64,000 nt of DNA. Origin: Anolis sagrei. Lineage: Eukaryota; Chordata; Lepidosauria; Squamata; Anolidae. The translations under genes were made by a program, and so were the position numbers. Numbering within the stretch: the first letter of the stretch is position 1; each line of letters opens with the position of its first letter. Shown here in pieces: positions 40,806 through 53,579 of this stretch. The DNA is taken from positions 165,962,822-166,026,821 of the forward strand of contig NC_090025.1 of the NCBI RefSeq assembly GCF_037176765.1. The letters are read 5' to 3'. Below the pieces are notes generated by a model. That model worked only from the letters and a program-made list of their open reading frames with translations. It was not told the origin of the DNA and searched no databases.

Positions 40806-42840
40806 CTTTTCAATGACCTACCCAAGCTCCCTAGTATTCTTGCTGGCAGTTTTTAAAAAAAATATTTTTGTATTTTGACTTACTTAGATCCCCCACATAT
40901 TGATTCCCTTGACTATTCCCAATTCCAACTATATCTATTTTTCTTTTAACTATATTGTATATAAGAAAACTAATAAAAACCATTTATTAAAATAAAAAAC
41001 AAGGTGTGGGATGTCTACTTCTTGTTCTCCTGACAGGATCTTGCTCTAAATGAACAGAATGAGCCTGTTACCCACAGCCCTTACTTTGTGGTCTACACCT
41101 TGCCATGTCTTTAATTACTGTGTTACTGATTATTTTTTAGGGCATGACTCACCATACCAGTATTGTCTTTATGCAGGCTCAAGTTAGTTGTACCTTCCCC
41201 CCAATTCCAGATTCAAGCATTCTTTACTTAAATGTGGTGCAGAACCCAAGTGATAAAGATCTGTGTGAAAAAAAAATAGCAACAGCAAAACCTGCCTCTG
41301 AGCTTGCAAGGCCCAAAAAAACTGTAATAACCAGGGCTCATGGAGGTCTCCCATTAATTGTTTCCATAATCTGAAGCCAACTTGACTGTACATCACAACA
41401 ATACAAACCTCAAATAGGCCTGAGGATTAAATTTATGTCCTTGGTACTCTCTAAGGACTGCATAAATCTTAGTCTGGGGAGAAATTATTTTGTGGAAGGT
41501 TGCAATCCCTGGAAAAGAGGCAACTCACTTTCACACACATTTTGTCTGCCAGAAAAAGAGCAAACAAGAGAGCCTGGAGGGAACAAGCACCTGGGGGAGA
41601 TGCATGCAGCCTCATGACCATACTCTGCCTATCCCTTAGATCTACTTCAAAGCTCTGGAAAAATCTAGTGGGGTGATGATGTGATGAAACAAAGCATATC
41701 AATGGAAGCAATGCTACTTTCCTACAACTTTGGTCTCTCAAAAACTGCTGTCTGTCTTCTATCTGTCAAGGAAGTTGCTGGACCTTCTCTTCCAAGAGGG
41801 CTAGCCACTCACATTTCCAGCTGGTCTTACAAATACATGAACACATACAGATGTTAGACACACATGCTTGTGAGCTTTAAGAACCTTTTTACCTGTCCTA
41901 AAAACCTCACAAACCCATTTAGTGAGAACAAGGGAGAGGGTCTTGTGTTGATATTTCTTCCAGATTTTGAGAACCAGTATTACACTACACTTGGTCTCCT
42001 TCTATGGGCCAGTTAAAACATGCTTATGCTATCAGGCTATATTTATATTTTTATTCATGTTTCTGTGTAGTTTTTAAATTTATATTGTTCTTAATGATAT
42101 AAGCTGCCTTGAGTCTCATCATTGGGAAAAAGACAGGATAACACTGGTGGAGGTGATGATGATGGAATGTGCCCCTTTCATTTAGTTTTGAAATACTTTT
42201 CTGTTGCTCATTCCTTCTTCCCCTCCTTCTCTTATCCAGAAGTAATACATAATGGTTTACTATACCTTGATCTTCTGAGATCTATCAGGCTAAAATGAGT
42301 AAAAGTTGATATCTTATAAACAGGCATGAGCTTTTTCTGAAAGCAGAGTTTATGTAAGAATTTATTTATTTAGATTTAAAGAACTGGTTCAACAAAATTA
42401 GTATGATATTGATGAGGAGATATTGGAAATATAGATATTGATTTATGTATAAATTGTATGTACTTTACAAGTACTGAAATGTATAGAAAAATCAGGCTCT
42501 CTCTGTATCAGAAAGAATGCTAACAGGACAAGCAAGCTACGTCCAGGCACAGCAAGAGGGGCGGGGGAGGAGGGGACATTTCAGGAGAGAGATAAGCCCA
42601 TCATAGTAAAACAGAGATAAGTAAAAAGTAAGGACCCTCATGACAGGTCAAAGTAGGCCCCTTGATTGATGAATGTAAGCTGCTGCTAGAATTACAGATT
42701 AACAATTTATTTTTATTTGGTGTAAAACCTCATAAAGCCTACATTTTGAGGATTATATTATCTAAGAATTTATATTTGTTTTCTACATTCTCTATTATGA
42801 AACAAAATGTCTTTGCCCTTCCAAGGGATGTCCTAAATGC
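40806..42840. other. Intergenic, mostly unrecognised
   Basis: An L2-like 3' fragment at about 42040-42135 ('gatataagctgccttgagtc'). No coding support for short frames. Confidence 0.45.
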
Positions 42841-42844
42841 CCTG

Positions 42845-43045
42845 AAGGTATCAAATCCTATCTGACCTTGGAAGCTAAATAAAGTAAGCCTTGGTTAGTA
42901 CTCGAATGGGAGACCACTAATGAATACCAGATCCTATAGGGTCCATTTCAGAGTCAATGGGCAACACAACCTTGCCTAAGAAAGTTCATGAAATTCATAG
43001 AGTTGCCAAAAATTGAAAGGTGATTTGAAGGCATATACAAACATG
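42845..43045 (+). repeat. 5S-rRNA-derived SINE
   Basis: 'tctgaccttggaagctaaat' then 'ttggttagtactcgaatggg' AGACCAC is a diverged 5S rRNA internal promoter, followed by the SINE body (aacacaaccttgcctaagaa) and the end 'gaaaggtgatttgaaggcat'. Near full length. Confidence 0.8.
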
Positions 43046-43049
43046 CAGA

Positions 43050-44700
43050 CACATACTTCACCTTCAGGGATTCTGTTCTATTCTTATCTTTTTAGTAGCC
43101 TTTCTCTACAATTTAAAACCTTGGAAAATGTCTGTCAAGGAGGAGGGGATGCCATATGACAGAATAATAGTCCTATCACCACTTGGATCTTTCTGCTATA
43201 TTCTATGCAGCCTTCTGAGATTTCACTCAGTGCTTCCTAACCATATTTCCATCTGTTCACTTTGTGCCAATAATCTGCAATTTAGATAAGTGAAAGGATT
43301 AGATGTCTTCTTCCTCAAGCATTGTTCCTCCAGCCAAATCCATGGCAGATGCTTTTTTGTTTGTACTTAAAAAGAAAAAGAACCCAAATGTTTTGATTAC
43401 ATTTTCCTTACCAACCTGCAATTTAGCTTTAAAAATGGCTGGATGACTAATGATTTTCACATCTCTGTGTTCTTTGTGTTTCACCTTTATAGATTGAATG
43501 TCACCCAATCTCATACATTAGAGCATACATTAGAGCAACAGTACAGCTATTCCATACTCCAGGACTTTTTCTTTAGCAGGGACACTGCCTGCCATGTTTA
43601 TTCTTCATGCTCTCTTGTTTCCTCTCAATCCTCACAGTAGCTGGATATAACAAAGAAAAGGGAATATATATATCATTTTGAGTGGATTGAATAGCAAACA
43701 TTCCAGAGAATTGAACTGGATGACACTTGTGGTCTTTTCTAACTCCACGACTCTAGTGGCCTGTCAAATTGCAATATATTTTGAAGTACTTTGCTTTTGA
43801 CTTGGTTCTACAGAAAACACGTGTCTAGTGGAGATGAGAACTCTAAGAACTGTTATGTTCACATGGATCCATACAACTACCAGCATTTTTGGCGTTTCCT
43901 TGGTACTGTGGCTCTGGTAAAAGTAAAGGAAATAAAAATAGCAAAAAAAAAAAAAAAAAAACAGCCCAAAACATTTATCAAGTATCAGGAAATCCTGATG
44001 AGGAGAAGCCTTGACTGAAAATAAGTTTTGGACTTATTCTGTGCAAAGTTTACACAATTTTCTGTATGAAAAACATTTTGCAAGGTCACCAATTACAGCA
44101 TTTTCTGAATGGGAAACAGGATTTTCTGCACATAAAGCAGTAGCTCTGTACAGAAATATTGTTTCCTCCACAGTACATGTTTTTTTACAGTTTTCTGTAT
44201 AAAAATACAATGTGTGATAATTATATTACATAAGTCCTAACTGTGAATACTCAAAAACTGCATATTCTCTTAGAACAGGAAGAAAATTGCTTAACTTCTC
44301 CATAGTTTCCTTCAAAAGTGAAACAGACAAGGGATTAAATCCCTGGCCTATGGAGACAAAACATTTGGTTTATCAATAAGGATTGACAGCATTATGTACA
44401 ATTTTCATGCCTTCTTCAGGACTTGACTCGGGAACCTATTTCAATCAATGCCTACCTGTCAAAACTGACCCCTTATAACATTCTAAATCAACCATAAATT
44501 ACAAAACTCACTTGCAACATTTAGAATACCATTAAAATCCTGCTTTGAATTAATTGCTATGATTAAAGGATTTTTTAAAAAATGTTTCTTTTCTTGGGAC
44601 TCATTCCCAAAGTCCTGCCGCTGATATTGGCTGCGAATAGCCATCAGAAGAGGCTGCCTGACCCAGAGTAACCCTTCTGTAAAGAGCAACAACAGTGCCA
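43050..44700. other. Intergenic, no gene
   Basis: A short CR1 tail at about 43702-43755 ('ggatgacacttgtggtcttt'). An (A)19 run at about 43943-43961. Otherwise unrecognised. Confidence 0.45.
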
Positions 44701-46155
44701 TTTAAAACTTGAAAGTGTTCAGTTCCAGGAGCGGCCCTTTCAACTGGATTCCTTTTGTTGTTGTTTTATAGTGATTTGAGGTTTCCACACAGAAGTTTAA
44801 AAGTGGCAAAAAGGAAAGCTTGCCAGACAAGTCCATTGTGGTTGCAGCTGGAAGGAAGAATGGGAACAGGGATGCCACGCACACTTGCTGGAGGAGCCCA
44901 GCTGGCGGAAAGCTGTGAGCCTGTTTCCAGCAGAAATGCAACACTTCCTCAATTTGGTACTCTCTGGACCTGTCCAACCTCCCATCATTTCTAGCCAGGA
45001 CAATAATGCTGGTGAGGGGAGGAGGAAAAATGCCCACATCTGGAGGGTACCCAATAGGGAAAGCTGCAGGAATACACACACACACACTGCCACGTGTTAC
45101 AAAGGAAGAAAAGGGGAGATAGAAGGCACATGCAAAGAGGAGGGTGGAAGGGAGAGTCAGAAATTCCAAAGCCAGTGAGAGGGAGGGAGAAAGAAGGGGA
45201 AATCACAGAAACAGAACTTCAAAAACCCAGCTGCATAAATATAGAGAGGGAATGTGATGGGAGAGAGATGAGCAAGAGTCAAGCAGGCATGGAGAGTGGT
45301 GGGAAGAAGGAATTTCAAATAAAGAGCAGGGACTATACAATGGAACTAAAAGGTACAGGGTCAAGGCTAAGAACAGCAGAGGATATTTTAAAATGCAAAA
45401 ACCCAAATATGAATCATGCTCTTGTTAATACAGTGACCTTTTTAACAGACACAAACAGCATTTTGCCCTTTGAAACCACACAACATCAGAAGATTGGGGG
45501 TGGGGGGAAGGTGTATCATATGACATATTGGATTTCTGAATCCATTGTGTGAGTTGGCCAATTCAGGATTGCTAAATGACTAGGTTACAGTTTATGTTGT
45601 TTGCTTTGAGTCCTTAGATCTCCAGCAGTCCCTCTCCCAATCCTTAGCATCAGTCAACAGGCAATTTTTACTTTTCATCCATTAAGATATATGCATAAAA
45701 TAAGCCAATCATAAGCCGATCTGCCCACTATCAGTAGCAGAATAGGAATTTCCCCTCTTCCACAATGAAATTTTCCTTCTGCCCCTAAGTTCCTGGCACT
45801 GCAGTAATTAAAAACTTCAGTTGAATATTCAGAAATATGGTTTAGCCAGATAAAGTGAACAAAGGAACATCCACATAGGAGATACAAGCATTCAAGATCT
45901 GAACAATTTTTCAGTATTTCATTTCCTGCAATACTAAAATTTGGGGGAAGGAAATTTCCATTTGGGAGCAGAATTATTTTTTTCTGTTGAAAAATGATGT
46001 TATTGTGTAAGCAAGGGATATTATGATTTGAATGTTTGTTTATCTTTTAAAAATGAATTGCTTTAAAATGTCTGTGTACTGTTTTATGAGGTGGCTGTAA
46101 TTCTTTATAAATTTTATAGTGAATGTTTTTTTTTAAAAAAAAATCCCCTTTCTGG
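44701..46155. other. Intergenic, purine-rich; no gene supported
   Basis: Overlapping open frames on both strands (44702-45552) reflect purine/pyrimidine strand bias. Peptides are low-complexity and no domain, start context or splice pattern supports a gene. Could be regulatory. Confidence 0.45.
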
Positions 46156-46211
46156 GGGCTACCTTGGAATTCCAAAATTCAAAATTCTCCACATGGGTGG
46201 CTGAGATAGTG

Positions 46212-46395
46212 GGCGCATCTACACCGATATCATTTTACCTTCTATGGAAAGATGGGAGTTGTAGTAGGTGAGGCACTAGGACTATTTGGCAGAGACTTTA
46301 TAAATCTCCAAATCCCATAATTCCATAGCACCGAGCCATGGCAGTTAAAACAGCGTCAAACTACAGTATAGAGGTACTCAGTGGCACCTCTATCT
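46212..46395. repeat. MITE nested in TcMar-like element
   Basis: 'gcatctacaccgatatcatt' at the left, 'accgagccatggcagttaaa' and 'gtcaaactacagtatagagg' at the right; same palindromic family as 20836. Confidence 0.6.
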
Positions 46396-46552
46396 TAGGA
46401 TGGTTCACTGCACACAAACTTTTTTCATGAACAATATTGTTTTTAAAATATTGTGTATAAAATTACTTTCAAGTTATGCACATAAGGTATCTGTGAAACA
46501 CAAAGATATTTCATGTTTGGACTAGGGCCTGATCTCCAAGATGTCTCATTAT

Positions 46553-46604
46553 ATGTGTGTGTGTGTATACACACACACACACAGTATATACAATATATAC
46601 AGTA

Positions 46605-46656
<52 letters not shown>
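46553..46656. repeat. Compound (GT)n/(CA)n/(TA)n microsatellite
   Basis: Alternating GT, AC, GT and TA blocks, largely self-complementary. Overlapping open frames are artefacts. Confidence 0.95.
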
Positions 46657-46658
<2 letters not shown>

Positions 46659-47180
46659 TTCAGATATTTGTACCTCACCTTTCTCAACCCCCCGGAAGGG
46701 AGGGGGGAATCAGGGCAGCTTCCAGCCGGCAACAATTCGATGCCTACAATGTACACATAATAAAATACATAATAAAATCCAATAATTGCATACGTTAAAA
46801 ACATTAAATCACATTAATTAATTAAAGTCTGTTTCTGTTTCAATGACAGCCTGATGGCCTTATCTGAACCGAATTTTGTAATTAGAGACTCCATCAGACA
46901 TGTCCATAGTCCATTTCCATAGCAATTGTCATCATTGTCACTGTCATTGTCAGCAAGATTACCCAAAGGCCTTGTCCCACATCCACATTTTTAACTTCTT
47001 TCAAAAGGAAAGGAGGGACGTCGATAATCTAATTTCACCAGGGAGTGAATTCCACAGGTGCGGGACCACCACCGAGAAGGCTCTGTCCCTCATCCCTGCC
47101 AAGTGCGTTTGCGACAGAGGCGGGGCCAAGAGCAGGGCCTCCCCAGAAGATCTTAAACTCCGAGGTGGGACGTAGAAGGA
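46657..47180 (-). mobile_element. LINE 3' region, family uncertain
   Basis: 'tgtacctcacctttctcaac' and CCCCCGGAAGGGAGGGGGG, then 'ttccacaggtgcgggaccac' and 'tccccagaagatcttaaact' form a repeat I recognise as common in squamates and probably a LINE end read backwards. Assignment is tentative. Confidence 0.4.
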
Positions 47181-47189
47181 GATACTCTC

Positions 47190-47190
47190 C

Positions 47191-47229
<39 letters not shown>

Positions 47230-47245
47230 GTACACGCACAAACAT
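47190..47245. repeat. (CT)n(CA)n microsatellite
   Basis: CT run about 47188-47209, then CA run to about 47229. Confidence 0.95.
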
Positions 47246-47266
47246 ATATATCCAAATACTCCAAAA

Positions 47267-48448
47267 TCTATATAAATAAAAATGTAATGTTCGTTTGTGA
47301 TACCATCAGAACTCAAAAACCACTGGCGGAATTGACACCAAATTTGGACACAAGACACCTAACAATCCAATGTATGTCCTTCGCTAAAAAAATAATTTTG
47401 CCATTTGGGAATTGTCGTTGCTGGGATTTATAGTTTACCTACAATCAAAGAGCATTCTGAACTCCACCAATGATGGAATTGAACCAAACATGGCATACAG
47501 GACTTCCATGACCAACAGAACACACTGGAGTGAATGGTGGGCATTGACCTTGAGTTTGGGAATTGTAGTTCACCTACATCCAGAGAGCAATGTGGACTCA
47601 AACAATGATGGATCTGGACCAAACTTGTTACGAATATTCCATATGCCCAAATATGAATACAGATGCAGTTTAAGGGAAATAGACCTTGACATTTGGGAGT
47701 TGTAGTTGCTGGGATTTATAGTTCACCTACAATCAAAGAGCATTCTGAACTCCACCAATGATGGAATTGAACCAAACATGGCATACAGGACTTCCATGAC
47801 CAACAGAACACACTGGAAGGGTTTGGTGGGCATTGACCTTGAGTTTGGGAGTCGTAGTTCACCTACATCCAGAGAGCACTGTGGACTCAAACAATGATGG
47901 ATCTGGACCAAACTTGACACAAATATTCCATATGCCTAAATATGAACACAGATGGAGTTTGGAGGAAATAGACCTTGACATTTGGGATTTGTAGTTACTG
48001 GGATTTATAGTTCACTACAATTAAAGAGCATTCTGAAACCCACAAATGACAGAAATGGGGCAAACTTCCCACACAGAACCCCCATGACCAACAGAAAATA
48101 CTTAAGGTCATCCAGTCCAACTCTCTTCACCAGGCCAAGAAAATGAGCCCTCCTGACAAAGAGCCATCCAGTCATAAATAAAGATGATAGATATGATTCT
48201 CTCTCACAACACAGATATAGTATCATAGATTTGAAAGAGACCCTTAAAGAAAGACTATGATATGTTGCATATTCCAGCGTAGGCAAACCAGACACTCTCC
48301 ACATCAACACTGACAAAGAAACAACAAGAAATACTGTTTACTCACAAGCATAAAGGAATTACATATATTAGAAACCAACACTTTCTCATTACTTTATTTT
48401 CCAGATCACCAGACTAGGCCACAGCAACGCGTGGCAGGGGACAGCTAG
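47267..48448 (+). mobile_element. Helitron, complete ends, non-autonomous
   Basis: Starts TCTATATAAATAAAAATG after A and ends with hairpin GCCAC-agcaacgc-GTGGC followed by AGGGGACAGCTAG before T, the Helitron A|T insertion signature. It is 1182 bp with no Rep/helicase. The body contains a 288-bp tandem duplication: 'acctacaatcaaagagcatt' recurs at 47437 and 47725. Confidence 0.85.
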
Positions 48449-48504
48449 TCCATAATAAAACCTGAAATCTAAAACACTTTTGGCCCCAAACATTTCAATA
48501 AAAG

Positions 48505-49975
48505 ATGCTAAACCCATATTGGAAAAGATTCAAACACAGACATAAGACACATTATTCTTCACTTCCCCTCCACCCCCCCCCCCAAATGATTTTTTTTAAA
48601 AAAAAAACTTCACTTAATTTTGAGTTTTAAAAACAATGAGAGGGGACATGTGGTGGGGAACTGCAATGGCCAGATGAAAAGATAAAAACAAAAACGGAAA
48701 TGGTCACTGACGCAAACACCAAGCCAATGGGCCCACACTTCATACCACATTTCAGCTACTTTCCACTGCATGTTTTAACTATAAATGTTTTGTTCGGCTA
48801 TAGTTCACACATATTGGACCACAAGCCCCTCTACCGCCCACACTGCTTCCTCTGTTTCCCGGAGTTTGTAGCAAAGAGGTGTAGAGGGGTGTGTGCACGT
48901 GTGGGATCTGTTTGAAAGCGAGTACAGGCACATTATGCAACATGTATGGGACAGAAAAGGCTACCAGCAGCACTACAAATTCCAAAGGTCATTCTTTAGA
49001 AGGCAGTGACCCACTTTGTGATCTTACTGGGGTTTTGTTTGACTACTTTATTTACCAGCAACTGTATGAGGAAAAGTTAAAATGTCATTAATGTAATAGG
49101 TCTAGAAGGTCAAAACAATAAAATTAACATTTTCCCTGATGCCATACAATTCAAAATTGTGCACATTCAGATTCACAATATTTGGCCCAGGACAAAGGAC
49201 AAGGCAGTGCCGTTTCCTGTTTCTACAAGCCAAAGTTAGCTAGATTGAATTATTTCAACACTTTTAATAGAATACTTTCTTACACCCTTTGTGAAACAGC
49301 AGGCCAATTTATGAGCTTCACAAGAGACTGTGTGACATAAACAACTTTATTATCCAACAGAAGGGAACAGCCAGAGAAATCTAGAAGAACATTGTTTCTT
49401 CCAGGGCCTTGACATCAAACTCCTTCTGAAGAAATACTGTAAGACAGCCATAGGGACAATAGCCATAGAATTAAGTGAGACATGATATTAGACATTGGCC
49501 ATGTATAGTGAGGAATAGAAATGCTCATGTAATATCCTGTGGATTTGTGCAATCCTTTTCAGATGCCTGCAGTTTCATCCCAAATGTGTCCGTTTTGTGT
49601 GCACCAGCATATGGGAAATGTTCCCAAGGAAACAGAGAAGTTCTAAGAAAGATGACATCTCTATAAGCTGAATGGCTATTACCAGAAATGACTAGGAAAG
49701 AAACCAAATTTGCTATTGGACAGAACTTTTGTCTAAATATAGACTTGTGCTTAATGTGCATGCATAATTTCTGTATAGGGTTCCAGACAGGATAAGGACA
49801 GAGAAGTCAAAGAGCACATCTGTGCTTGGTCCCCAGGCCCAGTGTCCTGTTTGAATGTATGGTCACTGACAGCATGGAGAGGCTGGAGCTACATGCTATA
49901 ATGCCCTCCCCCCCCCCTTACTATATAGAGAACACTATAAGCCCCTGCTAATTTGGAACATTGGTCTACCTATGC
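48505..49975. other. Intergenic, no gene
   Basis: 11-C run at 48573-48583 and 10-C run at 49908-49917. Otherwise unrecognised. Confidence 0.45.
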
Positions 49976-49979
49976 TGTT

Positions 49980-50395
49980 ACAGGTTAAGTATCCCTTATC
50001 CAAAATGATTGGGACCAGAAACATTCCATACTTCAGCTTGTTTTGCATGTTGGAAGACCTCTATTTGCATATAGGTACATGATTCACCTACATTTTAGAC
50101 ACATGCCCTGAAGGCAATTTTATTCATTATTTTAAAATAGTTTTGTAAATGAAACAAAATTTGTATGCACGAGGAGGGGCAAACTTCAGCTGTCCAGATG
50201 TTTTGGACTTCAGCTCCCATAAACCCCAGCCAGATTACCAGCTGTTACGAATTGTCGCAGTTAAAGTCCAAAACACTTGGGGGGCCGAAATTTGTCCACG
50301 CCTGATATTATAAACCATTGGAAAGCAAAGGTGTCACCTATGTAAATCATTTTGGCTATTGGGGAAGGGATGATCAACATGGGACATAGAATATT
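49980..50395 (+). mobile_element. TcMar/Kanga-like element with internal hAT MITE
   Basis: Begins 'caggttaagtatcccttatc', ends near 'ggggaagggatgatcaacat'. A decayed hAT MITE (about 50174-50303: 'gaggggcaaacttcagctgt' to 'aatttgtccacgcctgatat') interrupts it. Confidence 0.6.
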
Positions 50396-50486
50396 TTGCA
50401 TGAAAAGCATGTGCAGCCCACATACTATTTTCAGAGCATGTAGAATGCCATGTTTCCAAAGCCTGTTTCTTCTCAGTGATATCCTA

Positions 50487-50612
50487 GGGTCCTTCCAGAC
50501 ATGCCCTATATCACAGAATCTGATCCCAGGATATATGAAGCAGAAAACCTGGGATCAGATCCTGGGATATAGGACTTGTGTAGAAGGTCCTCCAGCCACA
50601 TTTTATGCTTAT
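50487..50612. repeat. Palindromic MITE
   Basis: 'agggtccttccagacatgcc' and 'tgatcccaggatatatg' at the left, 'gggatcagatcctgggatat' and 'tgtgtagaaggtcc' at the right: inverted arms of about 50 bp. Related to the 15.9-16.7-kb family. Confidence 0.65.
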
Positions 50613-51047
50613 CCCATTCTTCCATTTGCTATGGAAAAGCAGTGTATATAAGTTGAACATTTTAAAAGAATTTGTTTGGACAGCTTTACTATTGTTTTGG
50701 TTTTGTTGATCATTTTCTTGGGGAAAACCTCGTCTCCAGTTTCTCAGTCATCCAATGAGACAGAGTATTTTAAGTATAGTTGACACATTTAGTTTCATTT
50801 GATGTGGCCATAAAAATAAAAAAGATATTCACAGGAATCAGGAATGAATTAAAAATTGCTTCAATTAGTTACAAGATTCTTCCTACTATAGTTGAGATTT
50901 GAGGTTTTTAAAGTTCTGATGCGGGGAAATCTAAAACTAACTCATTCATTCACCAAGTCATTAAATCTTAAGCCTTGAAAATACTGAAGTCTTAAAATTC
51001 TGTATTTAAATCCACTGGCATCTTTAAAACTAAAGAATGTTTCTATA

Positions 51048-51273
51048 AGTTGTTGTAGGTTTCTTTGGGCTATATGGCCATGTTCTAGAGGCATTCTCTC
51101 CTGATGTTTCACCTGCATCTATGGCAAGCATCCTCAGAGGTTGTGAGGTCTGAGGATGCTTACCATAGATATAGGCGAAACTTCAGGAGAGAATGCCTCT
51201 AGAACATGGCCATATAGCCCGAAAAAACCTACAACAGCCCAGTGATTCCGGCCATAAAAGCCTTCGACAATAC
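51048..51273. mobile_element. PLE foldback element with 12-bp target duplication
   Basis: Inverted PLE terminal blocks centred near 51147: 'gggctatatggccatgttct' against 'agaacatggccatatagccc'. Flanked by perfect direct repeats AATGTTTCTATA (51036-51047 and 51274-51285). No coding sequence. Confidence 0.88.
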
Positions 51274-51289
51274 AATGTTTCTATAGCGC

Positions 51290-51425
51290 AAGCTTTCATG
51301 GGGTGCATTTACTTTGTTGAATTAATGCAGTTTGACATCTCTTTAACTGCCATGGCTAAAAGCTGTGGAATCCTGAGATTTGGAGTTTGCTTGGGCACTC
51401 TTTGGCACACACAAAAAGGCTAAAG
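51290..51425. repeat. MITE fragment (unassigned family)
   Basis: 'gaattaatgcagtttgacat' and 'taactgccatggctaaaagc' then 'gtggaatcctgagatttgga'; the right arm is lost. Confidence 0.6.
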
Positions 51426-51575
51426 ATCTTTGAAACATTTTTATAACTTTGACTTTGGATAATGTGGTTAACAGGGAAGCATTGTTTTACAGTAGAGTCT
51501 CGATTATCCAACCTTTTGTAAGCAAGTACAAAAGGGCAAGTCTTCATATGGTATAGGTATAGATAGATAGAGGTA

Positions 51576-51950
51576 AAGGTAAAGGTTTCCCTTGACATTA
51601 AATTTAGTCGAGTCCGACTCTGGGGGGTGGTGCCCATCTCCATTTCTAAGCTGAAGAGCCAGCTGGAGCTAACAGTGGTTGGAGCCCCTTTAACTGGGTT
51701 ACTTTATAAACTAGTTTCTACCTGATGACCTTTGTGCTTGCTAGAGAATCAAACTGCTGCAGAGCACGGCTTCTGAGTTCCTGTAAGTAACCTATGCCTG
51801 TTTATTTGTCCTCTGTTGTTATGGGAGTAATACATATAAATGTTTATCCCCCTTTGAGCTCATCCTGCTCCCCAGATTCAAACAGCCCACCTTTTGGTCA
51901 GCAAGTTTAACAGCTCAGTGGTTTAACCCGCTGTGCCACCAGGGAGCCAT
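51576..51950 (-). repeat. tRNA-derived SINE (ACA type 2) with internal foreign segment
   Basis: Left: 'aggtaaaggtttcccttgac', 'gcccatctccatttctaagc'. Right: 'aacagctcagtggtttaacc' CGCTGTGCCACC (head). About 51681-51865 does not match other copies and may be an insertion. Confidence 0.65.
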
Positions 51951-51956
51951 AGGTAT

Positions 51957-52212
51957 GGATACATAATCAGTATAATAATGTCCTAAAGCAGGCAAGAGGA
52001 AACTCCTTTTGTGTTTTAATATATTTCAATATACAAAATGTGCCATTGTTTCTGTTCAAACCACTACTAATCCACTACTGGATTGAAATTTGTGGATGTA
52101 TTTCAATTCAGATTTTTTTAATCTCCTGATTTTTCTTTTAAAAAATTGTTCTAGAATTGTTACATGAAACTCCAAGGCTGACTCTTAGCCTCATAAAATT
52201 AGCATTGAATCC
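51957..52212. other. Intergenic, no recognised feature
   Basis: Nothing recognised. Confidence 0.4.
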
Positions 52213-52220
52213 CTGTGTAC

Positions 52221-52757
52221 TAGGGCTGGGTGGTTTCGTTTCGTTAATTCGTAATTCGTTAATAATTCGTTAATTTTTTCAATTACAAAATGATAACGAA
52301 CCATTCTGGAGCAATTTTTTTAAAAAACGAATTTTTAAATAGTTTTGTAAATGCTTCGTATTTCGTTATTGTATTCATTTCGTTATTGTTTTGAGGTCGT
52401 TTCGTTATTATTTCCGCATGTCTGGGGCAAGTTTTATGGTTGTTTTTTGTTTAATTAGTGAAAAAAAATTATAATATCACACCAACAGTCAACAATAGAG
52501 GGAGAGGGAAGCTTCAGAAGTTTTTGGAGGTTTTTTAGCATATTTCGCGGTCGCGTCCGCCATTAACGAATCGATTCGTTATTGTTTCGGAAATCGATTC
52601 GTTAATGTTTTGTAATTTTTTTCACATTTACAAAATTTCGTAAATATCGAACTTTTTAAAAGGAAAATTTTGTAATTATTTTAAATAACGAAACGCAAAA
52701 ACCCCCAAAAAACGAATCGATTTTAGAAACAAATTTTTCCGTTGTTACCCAGGCCTA
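52221..52757 (+). mobile_element. hAT MITE, same family as 3610-6539
   Basis: TAGGGCTGGGTGGTTTCG at the left, GTTGTTACCCAGGCCTA at the right, perfect 8-bp duplication CTGTGTAC (52213-52220 and 52758-52765). 537 bp, same orientation as the 2.9-kb element, with one copy of the 'gcggtcgcgtccgccattaa' block. Confidence 0.92.
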
Positions 52758-52765
52758 CTGTGTAC

Positions 52766-53578
52766 AACTATGGTAGTATTGGATTTAGGATTGATTGCCT
52801 TTTCCCAACAGGGATCTGAACTTTAACAGTAGTAAGCCATGTGGGCATATATTGCTTGGTGTATCTACTGGGAATGGATGTACCTATTTAATTTGGCCAG
52901 TGAAGGTGGGTGAGCATTTTGCTTGGATACATTTTTAACTACAGAAAAGTGGTAAAAATATCTTAATAATCAGGTCTGAAAATACATGAGGAATGTTGTC
53001 ATTGTTGTTGTTAATTTGCATGTAAGGAAATGCAATCTTGGCAGATTTTCCTTTTCCTGTCAGGACTGTCATTGCCTATTTTCCTAGCTCTAAGTCTGAG
53101 ACACCAATATCACCTTCTGTTTTACTACCATGTCCCTTCCTTTACTCAGTCTTAAGACCTCTTGATTTAATGAGGTCACATCATATAAAACAAGTGACAC
53201 AGGAACAGTTTCTCCCTTTATATAATGAGCCTGGATTTATTGTCCAGCTTACTTTTTTACCTCTGGTTCTAGAATCGCTGACCATCTTTGATGGGGGATT
53301 CTGAGAGCCAGAATGCTTTATCATGCAAGGCAGGCCTTTGAACCATCACTTTTGGCCCCTATAGCATGATGCTGTGTGCATCTCACTGTCATTCTGCCTC
53401 ATCGACCCCTGTGATTCTCCCTTCCCTAGCTATTGATGAATAAAACCCATCAAGAGCTCCCAGTTCCACAACACTCCCATCACCTACCTTGGTAAGATTG
53501 TTCCCTTTTGCTTCTGTGCCAGCATGCTGGGAGTAACATAAAATAATAAAAATAAAAATAAAGGGAACACAATAGTTT
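52766..53578. other. Intergenic, no recognised feature
   Basis: No repeat or gene recognised. Confidence 0.45.
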
Positions 53579-53579
53579 T

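Larger units (their letters stand above)
46160..48500 (-). mobile_element. Old TcMar/Kanga-like element split by nested insertions
   Basis: Its parts are 46160-46211, 46396-46550, about 47240-47266 and 48449-48500. Together these follow, in order, the sequence of the copy at 26430-27095: 'catgggtggctgagatag', 'ataaaattactttcaagtta', 'ccaaatactccaaaa', 'cacttttggccccaaacatt'. A MITE, microsatellites, a LINE piece and a Helitron lie between the parts. Confidence 0.55.

Noticed and set aside
44702-45552. Overlapping 155- and 152-residue frames on opposite strands
   Set aside because: Purine-strand bias; no domain, no homology recognised, no splice or promoter support.
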